Origin: Minicystis rosea
Lineage (GTDB): Bacteria > Myxococcota_A > Polyangia > Polyangiales > Polyangiaceae
NCBI GenBank assembly: GCA_001931535.1
Contig: CP016211.1
Location: 1,206,501-1,270,500 of the forward strand
Direction: 5' to 3'
DNA length: 64,000 nt
Under the pieces are notes generated by a model. The model saw only the letters and a list, made by a program, of their open reading frames with translations, was not told the DNA's origin and made no database searches. The position numbers were made by a program, and so were the translations under genes. Positions 44,605 to 53,191 of the stretch are shown piece after piece (position 1 is the stretch's first letter; each line of letters opens with the position of its first letter).

Positions 44605-45220
44605 AAAGCCTCACCCGCCGCATAGTACACCTTGATCCGAGACGCGCTTCACCAAATCCTCGGACGCCCCGCTCCCTCGATGATCCGGCCTCTACGCGTG
44701 ATCCATGGGAGCGGGTGCGTGGACGATGCGCTTCGCGCTTCATCATCGAGCACGTGAACCTCTCGTTTCGACGGACATCGGCGATGCCGCGACACGCGGC
44801 CACGATCGCGTGGTCGACGCGATCGAGATCGAGCGTCGCGAAGAAGGAACGGCACCATCATGACAGTCGGGCGAGCGGCTCGCCACGGTGCCGTGCGCGC
44901 GAGGCGTCGTAATGCTGCTCAGGCCGGCGCAGCGCACGGCTTTACGCAGCCGCCCTCGGGCTCGGTGTCGTGCTTCGCGGTGGCTCGATCACGATGGAGC
45001 CGCGAGCCGCCCCAACCCCGCGCCGGGCTCGCCGGCGCTGATCGCGCTCGGACGATGTCCCGCAGCGGCGGAGCGTGGCGCGCGTGTGTCGGGCCGCATG
45101 CGCGGTGATGAAGCCACCACCGTCGCGCGATGCGACGCCCGATCGGTGTCTGCACGACACATCGACGAGGCGGCGCTTTGAATGCTGGCCACGTACGACG
45201 GAACCGTTATCCTACGCCCG
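44605..45220. other. 616-base intergenic region with nested inverted repeats
   Basis: No supported gene. A nested structure spans 44850-44893: CGGCACC...GGCGAG-CGG-CTCGCC-AC-GGTGCCG. At 44985 there is a decayed copy of the terminator-like repeat found at 48114 and 48588. The region holds promoters for both flanking operons. Confidence 0.55.
44985..45019 (+). repeat. Decayed copy of dispersed terminator-like repeat
   Basis: CGATCACGATGGAGCCGCGA followed by GCCGCCCCAACCCC. It differs from the copy at 48114 at two bases of the core, which damages the stem. Unlike the other copies it does not follow a visible gene. Confidence 0.5.
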
Positions 45221-45784
45221 ATGAATAGGCGCTTCTTCTTGCTTGGGGCGATGGGGCTCGCGCTCTCCGTGACGACGGGCGGCGCGCTCGCGGCGGGCTG
45301 CGGGCCCGCGGTGGAGACGACGCCGGGCGACGGTGGATCGGGCGGCGGGCAGGGCGGCGGTGTTCATTGGTCGACGTCGACAGGCATCGGGCCCGGCGGC
45401 GCCGACGGTGGCAAGGACGCGTTGCCCGACTACGTCGATCCCGGTTGTCCGGATGCGGGCCCTCCCATCCAGAGCTTCGAGTGCGATCCGTATCACCAGC
45501 ACAACGGTGACTGTCTGCCCGACGAGGGGTGTTACATCTTCGTGTCCTATCCTTCGCAGCCTTGTGGCCAAGAGACGTACGGCTCGGTGTGCTCGTTCGC
45601 GGGCCCGGGCTCGCAGAGCGATCCCTGCAACGGAGCGCAGGATTGCGGGGCCGGCTTCGTGTGCGTCGTCTCCGGCTCGGGCAATCAATGCGTGCAGCTT
45701 TGTCCGCTGCAAGGCAGCTCGAGCTGCCCGCCGGGCCTCGTGTGCGAGCCCATCGACGTCGAAGGTTTCGGAGGGTGCTTGTGA
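45221..45784 (+). CDS. Cys-rich lipoprotein with twin-arginine-like signal
   Basis: 187 residues from ATG 45221. MNRRFFLLGAMGLALSVTTG has the RRFFL twin-arginine pattern followed by a lipobox-like GALAAGC, so it may be exported folded by the Tat system. A Gly-rich linker, then a domain with ~14 Cys: CDPYHQHNGDCLPDEGCYIF, VCSFAGPGSQSDPCNGAQDC, CVQLCPLQGSSSCPPGLVC. The stop overlaps the next start (GTGA at 45781-45784). Function unknown. Confidence 0.82.
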   Translation: MNRRFFLLGAMGLALSVTTGGALAAGCGPAVETTPGDGGSGGGQGGGVHWSTSTGIGPGGADGGKDALPDYVDPGCPDAGPPIQSFECDPYHQHNGDCLPDEGCYIFVSYPSQPCGQETYGSVCSFAGPGSQSDPCNGAQDCGAGFVCVVSGSGNQCVQLCPLQGSSSCPPGLVCEPIDVEGFGGCL

Positions 45785-47397
45785 GGAAGCGGTCTCTCCT
45801 GCTCGCGCTCTCGGCGATGGCGGCGTGTGGAGGCCGCACCGATCTCACGTCCGGGCCGCCCAAGCCGCCCGATCCCGAGTGCAGCATCGACGCCGATTGC
45901 ACGAAGGACGGCGACCTCTGCCATCCGAAGACGTGCGAGATGAAGCCCTTCTCGTTCGGCGACGCAGGCGCCGGCGAAGGTGGCAGCAGCGTCATCATGC
46001 TCGGGCAGTGCGTGGCGGCAACAGAGGTCGATTGCGACGACAACGACCCTTGCACGACCGACACGTGCGAGCCGGCGACGGGCCACTGCTCCTATTCTCC
46101 GGCCACGCTCGATCTCGACGGCGACGGGCACCGCGCGCCGCGCCCCGGCTTCGTCGCCGGCTCGCCGGGCTCGTGCGGTGACGACTGCGACGACACCACG
46201 GCCGCGGCCTTCCCCGGCAACCCCGAAGTCTGTGACGGCGTCGACAACGACTGCAACGGCGTGGTCGACGACAATGCCAATTTCACCCCGCTCGGCGGCG
46301 GCGACGTGCGCATCTCCGGTGACATCGCGCCTGCGGGCACCGGCGGCCTCGCGTACAGCGGCTCGTCGTATGCCGCGGCCTACACGGGCACGAGCGGCGG
46401 ATTCAACGTCTACCTCTCCACCATCTCGCCCTCGGGCAGCGTCGTCACGCCTCCGGGCGAGCAGCTCGTCACGCTGGTCAACGCCGATGCTTCCGGTGGC
46501 CCGTTGGTGTGGGTGGGTGATCGCTATGGCCTCGCTTGGCAAGATCGGCGAAGCGGCGATTACGAGATCTTCTTCACCATCCTCGACGCGGCCGGCTCCA
46601 AGAAGCACGCGGACACGCAGCTCACCTTCGCGCCCGGCTTCTCGGTCAACGTCTCGATGGCGTGGAACAGCAGCGAGTTCATCTTGGTGTGGCAGGACGA
46701 TCGCGACGGCCTCTTCAACCTCTTCGGCCAGCGCGTCAGCGTCGACAGCGCGCCCATCGGCAGCAACGTGCAGCTCACCACCAACACGGCCAACCTCGGC
46801 AACGAGGCGCCCTCGGTGGCGGCCGGCTTCAAGACGGTGGGTGTCGCGTGGGCGCTCGGCGACGCGTCGAGCCACCTCATCCAATTCCAAACCTTCTCAC
46901 CGGATCTCACCCAACAAGCCTCGATCACCGTCACCCTGACGGACGGGGCCACGCAGGCGGTGTATCCCAGCGTGGTTTGGAACAAGGATCGATACGTCAT
47001 CGTCTGGTACGACAAGACGGCCAACCCCAAAGCCATCTATGCTGCCGCCGTCGCCGAGGACGGGACGATCCTCACGCCGGCCACGCCGGTGACGAGCCCG
47101 GGCGCGTTCCGCTCGCGCTACCCGAACCTGCGGCCGCTCGGCGATCGCCTGCTCCTCGTGTACTCCGACGATCGCGATCAGAACCAGGGCTACGAGCTCT
47201 ACTCGCGCATGATCAGCCCTACGCTCGCGCCGCTCACGCCCGAGCTCCGGATCACGCACGCGGCGCGCGACAGCATCTATCCCGTCGCCGCCTTCGGCCC
47301 CGAAGGCAACGTGGGAATCCTGTTCCGCGACGATCGCGAGGATGGGAATCAGAACGTCTATTTTACCCGCCTCGGCTGCGTGGCCGGGACTCCCTAG
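45781..47397 (+). CDS. MopE-like lipoprotein with beta-propeller-like repeats
   Basis: 538 residues, GTG 45781 overlapping the upstream stop. Lipobox SAMAAC, a Cys-rich module (CDDNDPCTTDTCEPATGHC), then CDDTTAAAFPGNPEVCDGVDN-type motif (DDCDDTTAAAFPGNPEVCDG, DNDCNGVVDD), the calcium/copper-type 'putative metal-binding' sequence known from MopE. The remaining ~330 residues contain repeats such as YGLAWQDRRSGDYEIFFTIL, FILVWQDDRDGLFNLFGQRV and LLLVYSDDRDQNQGYELYSR, a propeller-like series. Probably an outer-surface lipoprotein; ligand unknown. Confidence 0.87.
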   Translation: MRKRSLLLALSAMAACGGRTDLTSGPPKPPDPECSIDADCTKDGDLCHPKTCEMKPFSFGDAGAGEGGSSVIMLGQCVAATEVDCDDNDPCTTDTCEPATGHCSYSPATLDLDGDGHRAPRPGFVAGSPGSCGDDCDDTTAAAFPGNPEVCDGVDNDCNGVVDDNANFTPLGGGDVRISGDIAPAGTGGLAYSGSSYAAAYTGTSGGFNVYLSTISPSGSVVTPPGEQLVTLVNADASGGPLVWVGDRYGLAWQDRRSGDYEIFFTILDAAGSKKHADTQLTFAPGFSVNVSMAWNSSEFILVWQDDRDGLFNLFGQRVSVDSAPIGSNVQLTTNTANLGNEAPSVAAGFKTVGVAWALGDASSHLIQFQTFSPDLTQQASITVTLTDGATQAVYPSVVWNKDRYVIVWYDKTANPKAIYAAAVAEDGTILTPATPVTSPGAFRSRYPNLRPLGDRLLLVYSDDRDQNQGYELYSRMISPTLAPLTPELRITHAARDSIYPVAAFGPEGNVGILFRDDREDGNQNVYFTRLGCVAGTP

Positions 47398-47768
47398 CAG
47401 CAACGGCCCAGCGCCTCGACGGGTGAGGATGGCTTGGCCCTCCTCCCCGTGGAGGCGTGTTCGTCCGCGTCGTTTCGCTCCGTCATCACGGCTCTGCCCG
47501 GATTCATCGCTGGAGATCGAAGGGGCGTGTGCGGCGCGGGGGCGGCGTGGCTCGGCACGATCTCTGTTGGTGCGGAGAGAGAGCCGGTTTTACTACATCC
47601 GTGTTGCCGTTCGGCCTGGGCGTCATGCAGCGACAGAAATGCTCGTTGTGTGGCAGCCAACATTTGGCTTTCGACATCGTATCTGCCGTGAGCGCGAGGA
47701 GGGCCTGTGACAGCAGGTCTCTTCCGTCGCTCCCGGCAAGAACCGAGTCGAACCAGGAGATGGTGAAC
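47398..47768. other. Intergenic region upstream of Gly/Tyr-rich lipoprotein
   Basis: About 370 bases without a supported gene. AGCCAA-CAT-TTGGCT at ~47655 is a small hairpin. CCAGGAG at 47753-47759 is the ribosome site of the next gene. Confidence 0.45.
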
Positions 47769-48116
47769 ATGAGCGCTTCGTGGAAGATCTCGTCGATGGT
47801 GGTTCTCCCGCTGGCTCTTTCGCTGGCCGGCGTCGGCTGCGTGGCGCAGGGCGACGAGGACGCGATCGACAACGAGACGGCGAGCGTCGATGAAGGCGCG
47901 TCCGTGAGCGGCGCCGCGAACGAAGAGACCGCGACCGCGGAGTCGGCGTTCTGCGGCGGATACGGTGGCTATCCCTACGGCGGCGGCTATCCCGCCTACG
48001 GTGGCTACGGCTACGGCGGCTACGGCGGCCTGTACGGTGGGTACTACGGCGGCTTCCCCTACGGCGGCGCCGCGTTCGGCCTGCGTCGCCGCTTCTACGG
48101 CTGCGGCGGCTGGTGA
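47769..48116 (+). CDS. Small Gly/Tyr-rich lipoprotein
   Basis: 115 residues; ATG 47769 chosen because AGGAG lies ~10 bases upstream (ATG 47760 is too close). Signal with lipobox LAGVGC, acidic linker, then a Gly/Tyr/Pro-rich domain (CGGYGGYPYGGGYPAYGG, YGGLYGGYYGGFPYGG) ending FYGCGGW with a second Cys. Such low-complexity segments are found in surface or spore-coat-like matrix proteins. The stop codon is inside the following terminator-like repeat. Confidence 0.75.
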   Translation: MSASWKISSMVVLPLALSLAGVGCVAQGDEDAIDNETASVDEGASVSGAANEETATAESAFCGGYGGYPYGGGYPAYGGYGYGGYGGLYGGYYGGFPYGGAAFGLRRRFYGCGGW

Positions 48117-48149
48117 TCACGATGGGGCCGCGAGCGGCCCCAAACCCCC
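48114..48149 (+). terminator. Terminator-like dispersed repeat, copy A
   Basis: TGATCACGAT then GGGGCCG-CGAG-CGGCCCC then AAACCCC. The stop codon of the lipoprotein gene is the first TGA. The same sequence occurs inverted at 48588-48620. Confidence 0.75.
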
Positions 48150-48182
48150 TCGGTCGGTCGCACGTCGCCCGGGCGGCGCGCG

Positions 48183-48564
48183 GCCGACACCTTTCTCGGG
48201 CTCGTCGAGACAGGCATCGTGCCGTCGGGGCCCGAAGCGAAAGCCTACGTGCGCCGGCATCGCAGGACGTGTGTCCATCGGTGTCGGCGCGCCCGGCGCT
48301 TGCGACGACATCGTGCTTTCGGGGATGCCCATCGCCTACGACGCGGAGATCTCCGCGCCGATCCTCGCCACGGAGGACGGCCTTCTGGTCAGCGTTCTGC
48401 GCCAGGAAGATCAGGGGATCGTCGCTTCCACGTTCGAGCCTTGGGGGGCTTGGCCCACGAGCGCGCCGCCTTCCTTCACCGCGTGCGCCTCGTGCATGGG
48501 AGGAAGTCGCGTCGCCAGCCCGGCCATGCCGGAGGCGCGGTTTCGCAGACCTCGCGCCACGTGA
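48183..48564 (+). pseudogene. Remnant of an unidentified gene
   Basis: Coding-like sequence in two frames: ADTFLGLVETGIVPSGPEAK then AYV (frame starting 48183), and from ~48255 AGIAGRVSIGVGAPGACDDI, VLSGMPIAYDAEISAPILA, TEDGLLVSVLRQEDQGIVAS, TFEPWGAWPTSAPP (stop 48564). No start codon or ribosome site is seen. The composition is unlike the surrounding shadow frames. It looks like the C-terminal part of a decayed or frameshifted gene. Family not recognised. Confidence 0.45.
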
Positions 48565-48587
48565 TCAGGGCCGGCTTGTCCGGCCCC

Positions 48588-48620
48588 GGGTATGGGGCCG
48601 CTCGCGGCCCCATCGCGATC
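48588..48620 (-). terminator. Terminator-like dispersed repeat, copy B (inverted)
   Basis: ATGGGGCCG-CTCG-CGGCCCCAT plus flanks, the reverse complement of copy A, placed right after the stop of the HMG-CoA lyase gene. Confidence 0.75.
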
Positions 48621-48624
48621 ACGA

Positions 48625-49584
48625 TCACGCCCGCGCTTTGCGCAGCTTGAACGGCCCGGCCTTGTGGACCTTGCCGGGGAGCGGGTGGCCGATGACCTGC
48701 TCGGCGACGTTGCCGGCGGCGATGAGCTTGTCGAGATCGATGCCGGTCTCGACGCCCATGCCGTGGAGCAGGAAGACGAGATCTTCCGTCGCGAGGTTGC
48801 CGGAGGCGCCGGGCGCGTAGGGGCAGCCGCCCACGCCGCCGACCGAGGCGTCGAAGTCGCGCACGCCCATCTCGAGGCCGACGAGCACGTTGGCGAGCGC
48901 GGTGCCGCGCGTGTCGTGGAGGTGCAGCGCGAACTTCTCGGGCGGCATCTCGTCGAGAAAGCGGCGCACGATGTCCGCCGTCTGTCGCGGGGTGCCCACG
49001 CCGATCGTGTCGCCGAGCGAGATTTGGTAGCAGCCGAGATCGAGGAGCTTGCGCGCCATCTGCACGACCTTCGCGGGATCGACGGGGCCTTCGTAGGGAC
49101 AGCCCCAGACCGTCGACACGTACGCGCGCACGGCCACGCCGGCCTCGCGCGCGGGCGGCACGATCTCCTCGAAGACGGAGAGCGTGTCGGCGATGGTCTT
49201 GTTGACGTTCATCTTGTTGTGCGTCTCGCTGGCGCTGAGGAAGACCGCGATCTCCTTCATTTCGCAGGCGAGCGCGCGATCCAGGCCGCGCGCGTTGGGC
49301 ACGAGGGCGCTGTAGGTGACGCCGGGCGGCGGCTTCAGCGTGGCGGCGAGCTCCTCCGCGTCGCCGAGCTGCGGGACCCACTTGGGCGAGACGAAGCTCG
49401 TGATCTCCAAGCGGCGGAGCCCAGCGTCGACGAGCGCCGCGATGAGCCGGCGCTTGCCGTCGATGGGGATGAGGGCGGCCTCGTTTTGGAGGCCGTCGCG
49501 CGGGCTGACCTCGTAAATCGACGCGCGATCGCTGACGCGCGCGAAGATGTCGGCCGCACCGCTCGGAGAAGGCTCGCTCTGCAT
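48625..49584 (-). CDS. Hydroxymethylglutaryl-CoA lyase
   Basis: 319 residues from ATG 49584. Cleaves HMG-CoA to acetoacetate and acetyl-CoA, the last step of leucine degradation; cytosolic TIM barrel of the DRE-TIM family. Motifs: IYEVSPRDGLQNEAALIPID, ITSFVSPKWVPQLGD, HNKMNVNKTIADTL, CPYEGPVDPAKV, QISLGDTIGVGTP, FALHLHDTRGTALANVLVG with the metal-binding HxH, and GGVGGCPYAPGASGNLATED with the active-site Cys. In myxobacteria leucine and isovalerate metabolism also feed lipid and signal synthesis. It stands alone here. Confidence 0.95.
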   Translation of the reverse strand: MQSEPSPSGAADIFARVSDRASIYEVSPRDGLQNEAALIPIDGKRRLIAALVDAGLRRLEITSFVSPKWVPQLGDAEELAATLKPPPGVTYSALVPNARGLDRALACEMKEIAVFLSASETHNKMNVNKTIADTLSVFEEIVPPAREAGVAVRAYVSTVWGCPYEGPVDPAKVVQMARKLLDLGCYQISLGDTIGVGTPRQTADIVRRFLDEMPPEKFALHLHDTRGTALANVLVGLEMGVRDFDASVGGVGGCPYAPGASGNLATEDLVFLLHGMGVETGIDLDKLIAAGNVAEQVIGHPLPGKVHKAGPFKLRKARA

Positions 49585-49825
49585 GGCGGCGCGATGGTCG
49601 GGGGGCCCGGGTGCCTTCGTCAACACCCTAAGGACATGAGCCTCGGAGAGGGCGGCGTCCAGTGAGGTCGAGGACGGTCGGACGGTCGGGCAGGGGATGG
49701 GTCGGGGAGCAGGGGGCGGGTTGCGACGGATCCCAGGGACCAGCCCGCTGGATTCCGCCGCCCCGCGCCCGGTGCGGCCCGTGTCCTGGCTCGCGGACCG
49801 CGGCCCGGCCGGGGCGCGTGTCGCG

Positions 49826-50902
49826 TCAGCCGTTCGCCGGCTCGGCGGGGCCGCCCGCGGCCTTCTTGGCCTCTTCGTTCTTCTTCCGGGTCTTCGCGGC
49901 CTTGTCGGCGATCACCGAGCGGTACGCGATCGTCTTCTCGTACGCCGTGAGCAGCGTGGGATCGCCGCCCTCCGCGCTCGCGTGCGCCTCGGCGGCGTCG
50001 GCGAGCTGCGTGACCAGCTTGTGCCGCTGGTTGTCGATGTGCGCGAGGCTCTCCAAGAGGATCTCTTCCGCCTTCTCCAGCAGCGCAGGATGCTTGGCGA
50101 TCTGGTCGTACTGATCGCTCAGCGCCACGAACCGATCGAAGTCGGTGGTGGTGATCCCGGCCCGGTCACCGTACTGCGGCTGCTTGGTGACGATCTCGTG
50201 CCACACGTCCACCCAGCCCTCCTGTTCGTGGCGCATGCCCCGCGTCGCGCCGGGCGGCAGGTCGACGAGGAACCCCTTCAGCGGCGCGAGATCGATGGTG
50301 AAGATCGCGTCCGGCGGCGCCGTGGGGATCCGCGAGACCCCCTCGCTCCTCGGCGTCGCCGCGGCCTTCACCGCCGGATCGGCCGGCGTGGCCTTCGTCT
50401 CGGGCTCGGGGCTGCCCGTGGCCGCTTTGGCCGCTTCGTTCTTCAGCTTCGTCTTCGCGGCCTTGTCGGCGATGACCGAGCGATACGCGATCGTCTTCTC
50501 GTAGGCCGTGAGCAGCGTCGGATCGCCGCCCTCCGCGTCGGCGTGGGACTCGGCGCTGTCGGCGAACTGCGTCGCGAGCTTGTGCCGCTGGTTGTCGACG
50601 TGCGCCAGGCTCTCCCGCAGCACCTCGGCGGCCTTTCGCACCCGCGGGAGCTGCGCCACGATCTGGCCGTATTGCCCGTCCAGGGCCACGAATCGATTGA
50701 AGTCCGTCGCCGTGATACCGGCTCTCTCTCCGAGCTTGGCCTGGTTGCTCAGGATCTCGCTCCGCGCGGCGTTCCAACCATCCTGCTCCGTGCGCATACC
50801 CCTGGTTGCGCCCGGCGCCAGGTCGACCAGGATGCCTTTGAGCGGCTTCAAATCGATTGTGAAGATGTCGTCCGGAGGTGCATTGGGAATCTTCGGTGCC
50901 AT
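49826..50902 (-). CDS. Internally duplicated protein of unknown function
   Basis: 358 residues from ATG 50902. Two copies of a ~155-residue unit (residues ~4-160 and ~200-350) joined by an Ala/Pro/Thr/Lys linker. Each begins IPNAPPDDIFTIDL or IPTAPPDAIFTIDL, has GATRGMR-(T/H)-EQ-x-GW, ERAGIT or DRAGIT followed by DF-(N/D)-RFVAL, then a helical part ending in the identical DPTLLTAYEKTIAYRSVIAD. The DNA is also very similar, so the duplication is recent or kept by gene conversion. No signal peptide; the second half of each unit looks like helical coiled-coil. Function unknown. Confidence 0.75.
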   Translation of the reverse strand: MAPKIPNAPPDDIFTIDLKPLKGILVDLAPGATRGMRTEQDGWNAARSEILSNQAKLGERAGITATDFNRFVALDGQYGQIVAQLPRVRKAAEVLRESLAHVDNQRHKLATQFADSAESHADAEGGDPTLLTAYEKTIAYRSVIADKAAKTKLKNEAAKAATGSPEPETKATPADPAVKAAATPRSEGVSRIPTAPPDAIFTIDLAPLKGFLVDLPPGATRGMRHEQEGWVDVWHEIVTKQPQYGDRAGITTTDFDRFVALSDQYDQIAKHPALLEKAEEILLESLAHIDNQRHKLVTQLADAAEAHASAEGGDPTLLTAYEKTIAYRSVIADKAAKTRKKNEEAKKAAGGPAEPANG

Positions 50903-51131
50903 GGATGGCCGATCCCTGTCCGCCGCGTCGCGACGCTGAATCCCCCAGCAGTGCACGCAGCTCCCGCGCTGCCCTTCGGCAGCCACGGCGTGGTTACCGT
51001 GACGGGGCAACAGGGGACGTCAAGGACGAACTCCAATGCTGGAGTAGAAGAGTGGGAGTTGCCAGGACAGGGGCCGCGAGCGTGGGAAAACAGGCGGCAA
51101 CCGGGGCGGCGCGAAGCGGGAACTTGGCGGC

Positions 51132-51791
51132 GTGGCGCGGAGGTCCGGCGGCGTGACGGAGCGTTCGTCGGGAGAGATTGCGTTGTGGTTCGACGAGGTT
51201 TGGGACTTTGGCGGGCCGGTTGGGGCGAGCGACGAGACGGTTCGTGGGAACGGCGGCGTGAGCTGCAAGAACGGCGGGGCGGCGTACGAGCTTGCTCTCG
51301 TGAGCCCAGACCACGGCGACGAGATCCAGGACCGCGCGGGCGTGGTTGGTGGATTGAGCACGCGAACCAGGGATCACGGGCGCGTGGTGCGGCCGTGCGG
51401 GCGGCTGGTGGTGGACCATGGCGTCGATGTTCGCAATCGCGTCCGCGCGATCGATGACTGCGGGCATGCGGTCGTGGACTTCGCCGGCGTGGTGCTCGCT
51501 CACGCTGCCGTGGTGTGGGGAGCGCGTGGGGGCGATTCGGATCTCGTGGCGGGAAGCGAGGATCACGCCGCCGTGATCGGGGATGACGTCGCCGTAGTCT
51601 GGGATCAGGGTGGGGATGATTGCGCTCGCGTGAGCATGAGCTGCGAGCGCGTCACCGTGGTCTTGGACCACGGTGGGGAGCGTCGCGACCGCGTCGAAGA
51701 GGCTCGCGATCGCGTCGAGACGGGGCGCGAGCACGTCGCCCGGGTACTCGACCGCGCCGGGGATGATCGGGATCGCGCTCGCATCGTTCGC
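51132..51791 (+). repeat. Degenerate 21-bp array coding for ~31 heptapeptides
   Basis: From GTG 51132 the plus frame reads MAR and then 31 consecutive units of seven residues, such as RSGGVTE, DHGDEIQ, DRAGVVG, DHGRVVR, DHGVDVR, DFAGVVL, DHAAVIG, DDVAVVW, ERVTVVL, DHGGERR, DRVEEAR, DRAGDDR. The consensus unit is GAY-CRC-GBC-GSC-GTG-GTB-YGG (Asp, His/Arg, Gly/Val/Ala, Gly, Val, Val, any). No unit carries a stop in this frame or in the opposite-strand frame. Variation concentrates at third positions of the plus frame (GAC/GAT, GGC/GGT/GGG), which favours coding in this direction. The frame continues without stop into the lipoprotein at 52107. The DNA 51792-52106 is non-repetitive with no clear gene. 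Confidence 0.65.
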
Positions 51792-52106
51792 GCGCGCCAT
51801 GTCCGGTGTATCCATGCCGTGCTCGCGCCCGGCGCTGGGTGCTCGCGTCGCATGTGGCACGGGCGGCTCCCCCGAGATGTTGGGCGGGCAGACGGCGAAC
51901 GCGGTGCCACAGGGTGCCGCCCTTGTATCTCGACGCACGCGATCGGGTCAGGCAGTCTTCCGGCCCAGGAGGAAGAAGCCGATGGTCGGTCTTGGGTCGC
52001 TCCCCTTGGCGTCGCAACCCCGAAGAGCCCCGCCTCCGCTTTCGTCGACTTCTCGGCGCCCCGTCCCGTCCCGCGCTGCAGAGGGGCATCTCGCGCGGGG
52101 GCAACG

Positions 52107-52676
52107 ATGCCGCTCCCGCTTGGCGCAACCGCGCTCGCCCTGGTCCTGCCCATCGCGTGTGGCAGCGCGGAGGCTCCCCCGGGGGTCAAGAGCCCCGACC
52201 TCGCGAGCGCCCCCGCGCCGACCACGTCGGAAGACACCATCGCCGCCGCCGAGGCGGCCCCGATCCTCGATGCCGGTGCGCACATCGCGACCAGGGAGGC
52301 CGGCGCGGCCGACGAGCCAGACGCGGATGTTCGGCACAGGGCGCTGGGCCGCTCTCCCTCCGCCGTGCTGCCTCCCGAGGTCATCCGGCACACCGTGCGG
52401 CAGGGCTTCGGGAGGCACCGGCTCTGCTACGAAAAGGGGCTCCACAAGGACCCGAAGCTCGCGGGCAAGGTGGTCGTCCGGTTCGTCATCGGCAAGGACG
52501 GCTCGGTGACCAGCGCGGTCGACGCAGGCTCGACGCTGCCGGATCCGGCCGTCGTCGCCTGCGTCGTGCGCGACTTCCGGTCGCTGACCTTTCCCCCGCC
52601 GCGCGGCGGCAGCGGCATCCTAACCGTGATCTACCCGATCGAGCTCGATCCCAGGTCTCTCCAGCCAGGACTGTGA
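52107..52676 (+). CDS. Lipoprotein with AgmX/PglI-type C-terminal domain
   Basis: 189 residues from ATG 52107. Signal with lipobox VLPIAC, a ~70-residue Ala/Asp/Pro linker, then VIRHTVRQGFGRHRLCYEKG, LAGKVVVRFVIGKDGSVTSA, DPAVVACVVRDFRSLTFPPP, GILTVIYPIELDP: the AgmX/PglI C-terminal domain with its two Cys and GxVxxxFxIxxxG pattern, more typical than the copy at 22400. Exported, membrane-anchored; possibly part of a motility or transport complex. The frame is open far upstream through the heptad array, but the signal peptide marks the true start. Confidence 0.82.
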   Translation: MPLPLGATALALVLPIACGSAEAPPGVKSPDLASAPAPTTSEDTIAAAEAAPILDAGAHIATREAGAADEPDADVRHRALGRSPSAVLPPEVIRHTVRQGFGRHRLCYEKGLHKDPKLAGKVVVRFVIGKDGSVTSAVDAGSTLPDPAVVACVVRDFRSLTFPPPRGGSGILTVIYPIELDPRSLQPGL

Positions 52677-52690
52677 CTCCGGAGAGCCGC

Positions 52691-53038
52691 ATGGCGAGCC
52701 GATTGTGGTCGAATCCACCGCTGAACCAGGAGGGGTTGCTCGACTACTCGCAACTGACTATCGCCGAGATTCATGAGGACCTCGTCGAGACACTATCCGA
52801 TCTCGTGTTCAACGCCGGGAAGGTCTACCTGAACTCGTTCCGGTTGCGATTGGAGGCAGATGACGTGTGGAAGCGCGTACGTTCGAGCGGAGCGCGGCCG
52901 CCCGAGGCAATCATTCGCACGATGGAGGAACTTCGTCGGTTGCTCGAACGCGACACGTACCTACGGACGGCCGAGGCCACTCGTCTTCTGGGCGATCTCG
53001 CCGAGACGTTCGAGGCTTTCGCGAGAGGTAGCCCATGA
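52691..53038 (+). CDS. Hypothetical protein, 115 residues
   Basis: Starts 14 bases after the previous stop, ATG 52691 with GGAG upstream. Mostly helical: LLDYSQLTIAEIHEDLVETL, SDLVFNAGKVYLNSFRLRLE, RTMEELRRLLERDTYLRTAE, LLGDLAETFEAFARG. No signal peptide. Unknown function; it may be an accessory protein of the small orphan genes in this region. Confidence 0.7.
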   Translation: MASRLWSNPPLNQEGLLDYSQLTIAEIHEDLVETLSDLVFNAGKVYLNSFRLRLEADDVWKRVRSSGARPPEAIIRTMEELRRLLERDTYLRTAEATRLLGDLAETFEAFARGSP

Positions 53039-53191
53039 CGCGGCCGCCCAACGAGGCAGGTGGTGCTGACGGTGCAGTCGTTGGGCCGGCGGGCGTTGTG
53101 CCGAAGGCCGCCAGGAGGCGCCCCCGAGCACCGCGTGGAGCTCCTCGCCTCAGCGCCCTCAGCCGATGTGCGAAGCTGGGTGGCGGTGCCG

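Noticed and set aside
44605..45220. tRNA or other stable RNA gene in a large gap
   Set aside because: Inverted repeats are present but no cloverleaf or known RNA pattern could be drawn.
50994..51938. Minus-strand frame across the heptad array as a protein gene
   Set aside because: It is open only because the 21-bp repeat lacks stops on both strands; third-position variation fits the plus frame better, though this is not proven.
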